Shown here: piece after piece, positions 55,347 through 64,000 of the stretch | Layout: the number at the start of each line of letters is the position of its first letter | How positions within the stretch are numbered: the first letter of the stretch is position 1 | NCBI GenBank assembly: GCA_026545765.1 | Contig: JAIFAC010000298.1 | Location: forward strand, 1-64,000 | DNA: 64,000 bases | Reading direction: 5' to 3' | Source of the DNA: Plantago major | Lineage: Eukaryota > Streptophyta > Magnoliopsida > Lamiales > Plantaginaceae | Position numbers and translations under genes: made by a program | Notes under the pieces: generated by a model | Database searches by the model: none | Told to the model about the DNA's origin: nothing | The model's input: only the letters and a program-made list of their open reading frames with translations

Positions 55347-57800
55347 ATGTCTTTAAGTGATGCCCCAATTCTAAAGCCAGAGAATTATGAGAAATGGAAG
55401 AATAACATGATGCTCCACCTAGAAGCCATCAGTGATGAAATGATCGAAGTAATAAAGAATGGCCCCATAGTCATTCAACAACTCAAGCAGGTAATTGATG
55501 TTTCTAATGGTAGAGACAGAGTTCCCACAGATGAAGAACCAACTGGTGGTTCTTCACAAACAGTCTTCAACGGTGGAAGACCCTCTTGGTCGGAGTTAAT
55601 TCTGAGCAAGCCGAGAGCTCTGGACATCGGAAGATTCAGAGAAATCATTTGGATGGTCGAGCTTCTCAATATCATCATCGTTCTACTCGAGCACATCTGA
55701 TTATAGCGTAGGGTGCAAAAGCAGAAAGTGGCACAGCTTTGATTGAGAAATGCTGTGCCTGAAAACAAAGGAAAATAAGTTGAAGTTTTGAAGCTCAAAT
55801 TCAAAACTTTAAACAAGGTCCAGAGACTCTTGAAGAGCTAGATTTCCGATTTACAACACTCATGAGTGACATGGCTGCACTTGGTGAAAGTAATAGATAT
55901 ACTGACCAAAAAATTAAGACTATTGTGAAGTCTAAATCATAAGCAGGACCATACAAAGTTTTCTACTTTAACCAAGGAATGGCGAGATATCACTCGGTGG
56001 AACTTTTCTCTCACCTTGCCACAATTGACTATGAGACAACTCAAAGAGAACAAACAAGAAAAGTTGCGAATATTACTCTAGTTGCTCAAGGAATTTTTGA
56101 AGAAGAAGGCAAGGAGGTGGCGAGGAGAATGCTCTTCTTTGTAAAGCAAATGAGACAATATGTCGAGAGATTGAGAGAAGAAAAGCGAAGAGAAGTGAAA
56201 AAGCATCTAAGCTCAAATTATATTCAGTACAAAAATATGCAACTGTCTAGCTCGTTGAACAAGCCGTCTCAGAAAACATCTAGTACTGAGGAAGTAGAAA
56301 TTGGAAACGATATCTGTTTCTATTGTCAAATACCTGGTCATTTCAAAAAGGATTGCCCTGTCCTCAACAAGCTAAAGACAGGTGACAAGAAAGATAGAAG
56401 AAACTTCAAGAGAGGTCAAAGAGCTCTGCTCACTTAGGAAAGAAAGAAGATACAAATCCAACTGGATGCTCTAGACATTGAGTCTGATTCTGAGGATGAA
56501 GATTCAGATGATTCCCTTGCCTTCTCCGAAATGTGGTGTCTCTCATGAAGTGGTTGACTTTGGTCAAAAGAAGAAAGAAGTGTGTGGAGTGGCTGAAGAA
56601 ATCTTTCCAAATATCTCCAACATTGAACCTTGTCTAATGGCTGATGAGGTAACACATACTTCTTGTTTTACTTATGAAAGTGATGAGGAAGGAATCAAAG
56701 ATCTGGAACATCTCAGAAGAGAACTTGATCTCTCTGAGAATTGCTAATGGTCGAGCTAGGCGAAACCCTTGAACAAGAAAAGAATTCTCTTGTAAAGGAA
56801 AATTCAAAATTACTCGAGATATCGAGAAAAGGATCTTTGAAATTGCATTTCTCAAAGCTCGGATATCGAGACGAAAAATCATAAAGAAGCATTGGCGAAC
56901 TTCAAAAGAAATGTGAAGGTCTTCTTTACGAGAATGAGAACTCGAAAGAAGAAAGTATCTTTCGATCTTATGTCAAAGCTAGTGACACTCTTATTGAAGT
57001 ACAATCTTATTTAAGAGATCCTTGAAAAGGAGGACTTGAAATTTGGACACCTGAGCAAATAGTTATATCACTACGAATAAAGGTGACCAAAGAATAACAT
57101 TTGTTAGTGCTCGACAAGATGGTTCCCAAACAACCTATAGCATTGGTCGAAAGCTAAAGAACATTGACAAAGGAAAGCGATTCTTGACAAACCATTGTGG
57201 AAAAACAAGTCGAAAGAAAACTATAGAATGTACGTAAAGAAATATAACACTGAAAAGTGTAATCACCCACAGTGCTATGTCTCTCAGAAAGGAAAAATTG
57301 CAGGAGTAGGCAAACTTTCCAACATCACGTTTTCTAGAAAAAAGGACGTTCCAGAGACTAGCAAAGCTGCTGAGATGAGAACTCAGATAGCACCAGGTGC
57401 TCGAAATGGCATTGGCTATAAAGCCATCGGGAAACAACTTGCTCGTGAGTATAAACAAGAGCAAGAACGATGGATAAAGGCTAGGATTGCTCACAACAAT
57501 TATCAAAAGTGGAAGAAAAGTCAAGCCACTGAAAATCTGGATCCAGGGCTAGAAGAAATCTGGCAAGGAAAGCTAAGTTTGCTGACAAGCAGACTCAGCA
57601 ACCTGACAGGTATCTGAAAGCACCACAAGGAGCACCAAGGAAGAAAATAATTCTTAATAACAATTATAATAATCATTTACCCAGAATTCCTCATTATGTT
57701 CCTGATAGACAGAAGAATGTCCCTAAGAAATTCATTCAAAAATGGATTCCTACAGGAAAATTCTTTAGTCCAGTTGGTTCCATTGTTGGTATGAGAACCT
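55347..57800 (+). pseudogene. CopE gag remnant
   Basis: ATG 55347 opens MSLSDAPILKPENYEKWKNN, an NTF-like copia gag start, and runs for 117 codons. After shifts near 55690 and 55950, the frame 55979-56437 reads SVELFSHLATIDYETTQREQ and a perfect CCHC knuckle, CFYCQIPGHFKKDC (56315-56356). Acidic DEEDSDDS-like and coiled-coil stretches follow. From 57195 come VGKLSNITFSRKKDVPETSK and EQERWIKARIAHNNYQKWKK, the conserved pre-protease block. Confidence 0.9.
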
Positions 57801-57820
57801 AATCTCCTGTTTCCTATTTT

Positions 57821-58200
57821 GTGCAGAACACTCTAAAGACCAATCCAAAGTGGCATTTTGATAGCAGATATGGGAAGCACATGACAGGAGACAAAGCAAA
57901 TATGATTAACTACAGAAAATGCGATGATGGACCAATTATTAGATTTGCTGGAGGAGATAAAAATCTAACCATAGGATTTGGCAATCTGAAGTTTGGATCC
58001 CTTACAATCTCTGAAGTACTACATTTAAGGGATTGAAATATAATCTCCTAAGCATGAGTCAATTAGTAGACAAAGGTACCTTTGTCGAGATCAAGTCGAA
58101 ACTATGCAAAGTGATTGACAATGAGTCAAAGCGAGCAGTCTTGGTTGCTGAGCGAAAGGAAATCTTTATGTTCTTGATTGGGCATCCATACAATGAAGAA
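57821..58200 (+). pseudogene. CopE protease remnant
   Basis: A frame from 57821 reads WHFDSRYGKHMTGDKANMIN, RFAGGDKNLTIGFGNLKFG and SLTISEVLHLRD. The active-site triplet is DSR where CopD has DSG, and the following Cys is Tyr, so it would be inactive. A one-base shift after LRD moves to MKYNLLSMSQLVDKG at 58033. Confidence 0.88.
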
Positions 58201-59230
58201 TGTCTCATGGTGAGTCAATAAAGCCTGCTTGAAGAAAATTGGCTATGGCATAAAGAATGAGTCACTTGAATTTCAAAACTACGAACAAGCTAGCGAAGAA
58301 AGAATTGGTGGTTGGTTTACCCAAAATGGCATATAGAAAAGATGGTATATGCTTGCCAAATGGAAAAACAATCAAAACATCTTTCAAGTCTAAAACTAGA
58401 CACTCAGTGAAAGGCCACTTGCAAATGTTACATATGGATCTTTTAAATCCTCTGTAACTAGCTATGCGAGGAAAGAAGTATGAATGCAGTTGTTGTTGAT
58501 GATTACTCAAGATTCACTTGGGTTATATTTCTCAAACAAAAATGATGCAAGGGTTGAGATACTGACTTCTTTGAATAAGCTTGAAGTCATGAAAAATGAC
58601 AAGGTATCTGGAATCGAGCAGACCATGATCTTGAGTTTGTGAACCGATTACATAAAAGAGTTTTGTACTGCAAAGGTATACAACATCAATTATCTTAGTA
58701 AGGACACCACAACAAAATGGTATTTTGAAAGGAAGAATAGGACCACAAAAAGCGGCAAGAACAATGCTTGACAACTGAAATAAGTGAAATCTATTGGGTT
58801 GAAGCATTAACATTTTGCTATACTCAAAATAGATGTTTGATTAACAAGCACCATGACAAAACTCCTTATGAGCTTTTGATTGGTAGACCCCTAATATCGA
58901 ACATCTAAGGGTGTTTGGTTGCGAGATGTTTTGTTCTTAACAATGAAAAGAATACTTGAGAACATTTTAACCAAAAGCGGATGGAGGTATTTCTTGGTTA
59001 TTCTCGAATGACAAAGCCTATAGAATCTACAACAAAAGAGCATAAAGATTGAAGAATCTATTCATGTAGTTTTCTGAAGGAAACGAAAATACCCTTGAAT
59101 GATGATCTCGAGAAAGGTTCAAGAGGCGATGATTAAAGATTACGAAGAAGAACCCTCAAAGGAAACAAATCTATCATTCACTTAGAGGATGAATCGGCGA
59201 TGAAAAGCGACCATTGCTTAGTAACAACGG
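58201..59230 (+). pseudogene. CopE integrase remnant
   Basis: NWLWHKE/MSHLNFKTTNKLAKKEL (58235-58320), LPNGKTIKTSFKSKTRHS and LQMLHMDLLNPL (58340-58450), VVDDYSRFTWVIF (58490-58535), a broken DHDLEFVN block (58615-58640), and the ERKNRT region (58730). The C-terminal block KIEESIHVVF sits near 59045-59075. Frames change repeatedly. Confidence 0.85.
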
Positions 59231-59499
59231 ATGACTCTAAGACATGATGAAGAATTTCCTATAAAATTCGAGAAATGGAGCAGATTCTTGAGAACCTTCA
59301 TCATGAAGAGGTTTACGAGAATGAGATTCTTTGAGAATCAAATTCGGATATCTCTAACAACGACAAAGTGTCGGATATCCATGGCATTTCCCATGTGTGG
59401 ATATCTCGAATCTTGCACAAGTATCCCATCAAAATCATATTGATTCACATTAGGATCAAAATGATATTGATCTACTAGTTCAAAACCTATTATGAAATG

Positions 59500-60600
59500 G
59501 ATAAGAAATCATCTTGCGAGGATGTGATCGGTCCTTTAGATCAAGGTGTTAGAACTAGGAGAGCAATTCTTTGAAATGCATATTAAGCTCTATGGATGTT
59601 TTATCTCAAATATTGAACTAAAACTATAGAAGAAGCATTGAGGATCAAGATTGGATCTACTAATGCAAGAAGAGTTGGATCAATTTGAGAGAAACAAAGT
59701 CTGAAGCTGGTTCCATTTGTTGTGGAATATACGTAATTGGAACAAAGTAGGTTTTAGAAATAAATGAATGAGTCTGGTGAAATAACCAGAAACAAAGCAA
59801 GGCTGGTTGCCAAGGGATTCACCCAGACTGAAGGACTAGATTTTGATGAATCTTATGTACCAGTTGCAAGATTGGATGCAATCAGACTCTTTCTAGCCTT
59901 TGACTCATAATGACTTCTGATTTATCAAATGGATGTCAAGAGTGCATTCAAATGGTAAACTTCTTTGGGAAGTCTTTGTTGAGCAACCACCAGGCTTTGA
60001 GGTTTCCACAGAAAGTAGAATGGTTTATAAGCTTCAGAAAGCTCTTTATGGACTGAAACAGGCTCCAAGAGAATGGTATGATACTTTTGCCAAATACTTG
60101 CTGGAAAGTGGATTCAAGAAAGGATATGTTGATAAAACACTCTTTACGTTGAATCACGAAGGGAAACTACTTCTAGTCCAAGTATATGTTGATGACATTA
60201 TATTTGGATCTAAAGACAAGCAACTTTGTGAAGACTTTCTTTGAGCTCATGAAAAGTAAATTTGAGATGAGCATGATGGGAGAATTAAACTACTTCCTAG
60301 GATTGCAAGTCGAGAAACTTAATGATGGAATATTCATTAGTCGAACAAAGTATCTGAAAGGACATGCTCAACAAGTTTAATCTAAAGCTTTCTGAAAGGA
60401 ATGCTAAGATACCTATGAGCATTGGAACCAAAATGACCTATACTGAATCTGACAAGAGTGTTGAAGAACACAAGTAGAGGAAATTGATTGGGTCTCTACT
60501 GTACCTCACTGCAAGTAGACCCGATATTCAATATGCAGTTAGAGTGTGTGCCAGATTTCAGACAAATCTAATGCAATCACCTTACAACATTGCTATGAAA
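59500..60600 (+). pseudogene. CopE reverse transcriptase remnant
   Basis: EELDQFERNK near 59670-59700, [20 protein letters not shown] (59768-59825), [12 protein letters not shown] (59868), then from 59985 [43 protein letters not shown] with YVDD at 60185-60196, [20 protein letters not shown], and [17 protein letters not shown] near 60495-60540. The catalytic pair is intact. Frameshifts occur near 59945, 60240 and 60350. Confidence 0.92.
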
Positions 60601-61143
60601 ATATTAAGGTATGTAGAAGTCTTGTAGAAGTTGGATTGTGGTATCCAAAAGGCGGTGGATTGAGTTTAGTTGGCTATTCTCATCTTGACTATCTTTGGAT
60701 CATTGCTTGACGAAAAAGCACCTCGAGAACTTGTCGATTTCTTGGTGCAGTTAATATCATGGTTGACAAAACAAAACTCAGTGCCACATCTACCACGGCT
60801 GAATATATATTGCTTCTTTGGGTGTTGTGCTTGACAAAAATTGTGGATACAACAACAACTCGAGACTACGGACTCGATGAAGAAAACTCCGATTTTATGT
60901 TACTACAAGTGCTATTGCCATAACTCGAATCCTAAGTTTCATGCAACAACAAAGCACATTGATGTTAGACACCACTTCATTAGAGACCATGTTGAAAAAG
61001 GCAATATAGAGATACTCAAGATTGGCACTGAAGGCCAACTTGCAGATATCTTTACAAAGCCTTTGCAAAGCGAGTTCTTAACTTTGAGACCACGATCTTG
61101 GGTTAATGGAGTTACAAAGGCTGAAAGTTCTAATCTCTTATGA
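60601..61143 (+). pseudogene. CopE RNase H, end of pol
   Basis: RYVEV then LWYPKGGGLSLVGYS (60640), and LDEKKAPRELVDFLG-like damaged DRKSTSGTC (60705). The best-preserved end is in one frame: HIDVRHHFIRDHVEKGNIEI and LKIGTEGQLADIFTKPLQSE (60960-61080). It ends at TGA near 61141. The tail shows what the damaged CopA and CopD tails should look like. Confidence 0.88.
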
Positions 61144-62010
61144 AATTGAGAAAGGAGAAAGATATCTGGTTCAGGTATCTAAATATTCAAGGCAAAAAGG
61201 TATACGGCAGGGAACTCATATACTAAAAAGAAGCTAAGAATGTGAGTGAGAGAACTCGGTATGATTAAGAAGGCGAAAAGGAGAGACAAGATATCTGAGG
61301 GAATCCGAGAATATCAAAAGCGAAAGGTGAAATATTTAGCAAACAAGTATACGAGGCGAATTTTCGGATATCAAAGGTTAGAGGTAAAATGGCTATTTGC
61401 ATTTACGAGGCAGTACTCGGATATCTAGATCACTTTCGATGAGGGGAAACAAAAGAGAATAATCTGACTATCTGCGATCGACCACTCTCTTGAAATTTGT
61501 GTTATTTCTATCTTTGTGTAAAATATGAGCAGAATCTGAGAGTGTGAGATAGACTCGGATACAAAAAATATCCTTAGTCACCTGAAGAGATGTGATTGAG
61601 ATAGCTAATCGCCAAAATTCATTAATTGGGCACAATCACATGGGTTGATCGTGATCATTGCTAGAAAAGCAATCGACCAACGATGAAATGGCGTTCCATT
61701 TTAAAAGGAGATTAATTCTACGTAAAATAGTGGACGAAAGAAAAACTTCGAAGTGGCCACTAAGCATTTAATGCAAAATTTTACCAAATTGCCTTACTAC
61801 CGTGTGATACAAATGCACAAAATTAATTTGTGTATTTTTATGCATTGAAATTACTATACATATAGGATTTTGGCAAAATAAATCACTTTTACTTTAATAC
61901 TACATTTGCTCTTGCTAAGCGCAAAAATTCTCTCAAATCTTTACGCAAAGAATCACTAATTTTCTACCTTAATCTCTTCTCGTTTTTCAAAAACATCACT
62001 ATTTAAAGAG
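61144..62010 (+). promoter_or_regulatory. CopE post-pol spacer with internal TATA-like box
   Basis: 61150-61440 is rich in GATATC/GGTATCTG-type words, then AT-rich non-coding sequence. TATACATATAGG at 61854-61865, followed by GATTTTGGCAAAA, matches CopD 41859 onwards and lies about 155 bp before the env-like start. A TCTC-rich leader follows. Conservation against a decayed background supports a regulatory role, but an alternative is simple common descent. Confidence 0.5.
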
Positions 62011-64000
62011 GTGGCTCCCAAGCGTGCTTCTATTAGGAAATCCCAGCTACTACATACGGTACTCACGAAAGCACACTAGTGCTAGTTATAACAAACAATC
62101 GGTTGATTGGAGAGTTCAATCCTAATCATTGGACTTCAAATCACAGGATGATTTGGGGTGGTGCCATATTGTGGAATACAGTAGGCTATGATAGAAAACG
62201 GTGACGAAAGTTGGTACTTGATATGCTTGAAAAGGCACAAATCGAGGCTTTCTACGCTCTTCCGGTGGAGATTCTTCCTTTGGATGTCACAGAGTTTACA
62301 ATAACTCCGATTATCTCGAAAGTCTCTAAAAGGCTTTGAAGCGTGTCTATCATGAACAAAGTCGAGGACAAGAAATCTGTTGGCCAAGCGACTTTACGTG
62401 AGATGTTTGAACTTCAAAATCTTGGAAAGGATTTTGAAATTGACACAGGATGAAGATCTCCTTGAAGGTGTAAAGAAACTATACAGTGATGTGTGTGATC
62501 TTGACAAGCCAGACACACACATCGACTTTAAGCTTGCTGACATATGGACCATACATCTTTTGGTCCACTGGGATGTGTTGGCATGTATCCTTGAGATGCT
62601 TTGATGGTCTACAAGGAGGTCTTGACTAGATAAGCGAAACTATTTGGATGATGATGTTATTGTTGAGTCGACAAGACAAAAGGTTGGAAAACCCTTTTAA
62701 TTGGGAAAATGCCTTCATGAAATTTATGAAGAAGATTGAGGCTTTGAGCCTAAAATCGTTAAGGGCCTTTAAGGCCAAGCCACGATAAGCTATGGATTGA
62801 AGATTTGCTACTCTTTGGAGTGCCTTAGCATTGAGCTCGAGAGGCGGACACTTCAGCGATAACCTTCTCTACAAATATGAGTATACAAACATGATGAAAA
62901 AGGTTCTTGCATCTTAGAAAGGTTCGAAAGCGAAAATGATGGGGTATCTGAAGGTTCCATTGCGACCAAGGGCCGAACTTCACAAAGAAGTCTGCGGCAA
63001 ATCGGAAGGCATATCCTCTATGGATGTCGACTCTCGGATACCTACATACTTCTTGATGAACTCATCAATCTGCAAGGTGCCTTGCGGATGAACTTATCAA
63101 TCTTGATAAAAGCGGTGAAACTTCAAACTCTCTCTGCGAAGCGGCGGGGATTATTGATAACTCAGTTCAGTTTCAATGACAAATCGGACGAGGAGAAGAT
63201 CAAACCCCAAGGTTCTTGAAAAAGTAACCAATGCGAGGAAAGAGGACCAAAAGGTCGAGGTTCTTTGAAAGCAACTAGCTCGAAGGTTCTTTGAACAAGC
63301 ACCTATAGCAAAAGGTTGTTGGTGCCGACACACCATCGAGGAAAGTCACGTATAAATAACTTCAAGAGGCCACGATGAGTGGTGACCTAGCATAGTGAGC
63401 GATGTCAACACCACACTTAAAAATGGAAGAGCTCTCAAATGCTCAAACTCACCTTCGGACAACCAACAACCACAACCACAATGACAAGTGGTTGATGAAA
63501 ATGTCAATGAACTCCATTTCAACATACCAGCAATGCAATATGCTGAAGAAAATCCTGCAAATGAGCAGGGGAGGCAACTGAGACATCTACTCAGAATGAT
63601 CAACCAGGGGAGGCAACTGAGTTGCACACTCAGGAAAGGTCTGAAGTACCTGAAACTTCAAACAAAGAAGCTGAAATGAAACAAGAAGACCAAAGCATAG
63701 AAGTGTCACAAGTTCGAGAGACCAATCAGCCTGACACTATTCAGGCAGCTGAATGGTTTAACTCTCTACTTGTGATATTTTGTGTTTATTAATATTGTTA
63801 TTTATTAAAATTTCTTTGTTAAAGGCTGAATTAGAAACAAAAGAACAAGAGGAAGCTGCAAAGCTTGCCTCAGAGACTGAGAAGGAGGCTCCCATAGCCT
63901 CACCACTTAAGGAACATGAGCCTGTATTACACGTGGAAAATAGTTTCTTAAGACATGACTTTTCAGATATCTTTTATACACACTTGACTAACTGTTTGTT
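62011..64000 (+). pseudogene. CopE env-like region, truncated by window end
   Basis: The start corresponds to the CopD ATG but reads GTG (VAPKRASIRKSQ). Pieces in shifting frames: GEFNPNHWTSNHRMIWGGA (62118-62165), MFELQNLGKDFEID (62403), KLADIWTIHLLVHWDVL (62530) and VNELHFNIPAMQYAEENPAN (63500-63565). Then TELHTQERSEVPETSNKEAE leads to the first intron (about 63740-63825) and an exon AELETKEQEEAAKLASETEK (63826-63937). It is collinear with CopD 42055-44123. Function unknown. Confidence 0.6.

Larger units (their letters stand above)
53606..64000 (+). mobile_element. CopE: copia element related to CopD, 3' end outside window
   Basis: 5' LTR 53606-55230, primer site, gag, protease, integrase, RT, RNase H and the start of the env-like unit, collinear with CopD throughout. 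Because the order is the same including spacer, TATA and first intron, the post-pol unit is part of the family and not a private capture by CopD. The element is cut by the window edge inside the intron array. Frames are broken in all domains. Confidence 0.93.

Overview
The window is plant nuclear heterochromatin: a nest of LTR retrotransposons plus one truncated DNA transposon. I see no host gene, tRNA or rRNA. The evidence is RT YVDD boxes of both Ty1/copia and Ty3/gypsy type, CCHC gag knuckles, initiator-Met-type primer sites, a CACTA terminus with a plant Ptta/En/Spm-type transposase gene, GT..AG introns and AT-rich spacers. This points to a flowering plant, probably one with a large repeat-rich genome; I cannot name the species.

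Layout. (1) 1-7935, minus strand: CopA, a Sirevirus-like copia element whose 3' part lies outside the window. (2) 7936-8532: LtrY, a TGATGAG-type LTR piece. (3) 8533-26462, minus strand: GypA, a Tat-like gypsy element split by CopB (12654-23196, plus strand), a complete copia element with 831/840 bp LTRs and a CCTTG target duplication. (4) 26463-27128, minus strand: CopC, a copia RT scrap joined directly to the first 90 bp of an LTR. (5) 27129-29303: the 3' half of a CACTA transposon with a five-exon transposase-like gene and an intact right terminus. (6) 29304-50888, minus strand: GypB, a second Tat-like gypsy element with an antisense ORF and a 3' tandem array, split by CopD (33640-49633, plus strand). 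CopD is a complete copia element of about 16 kb with 1706/1711 bp LTRs and a GTTCC target duplication. (7) 50889-53605, minus strand: LtrX, a 2.2 kb LTR with a short internal stub. (8) 53606-64000, plus strand: CopE, a relative of CopA and CopD that runs off the window.

The copia elements carry gag, protease, integrase, RT and RNase H. CopB, CopD and CopE also have several kb of extra coding sequence downstream of pol, in the env-like position of Sireviruses. This extra region starts after its own TATA-like box and pyrimidine-rich leader. In CopD, and for one intron in CopE, it contains a series of short phase-0 exons separated by introns of about 80-90 bp. It then encodes an acidic/coiled-coil protein with a SUMO-interaction-like motif. 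No element has an intact gag-pol, although some blocks are open (CopD RT 242 codons, GypA RT with a single stop, GypB antisense ORF 265 codons).

Two sequence-wide signals stand out. Many breaks between near-identical copies are losses of the middle base of CAG/CTG, giving CG, which suggests a basecalling artefact at methylated CHG sites or an unusual mutation process. Each large copia family is also peppered with its own short palindromic word (CAATGTTG/CAACATTG in CopB, CAGATATCTG in CopD/CopE) in LTRs, coding regions and spacers alike.
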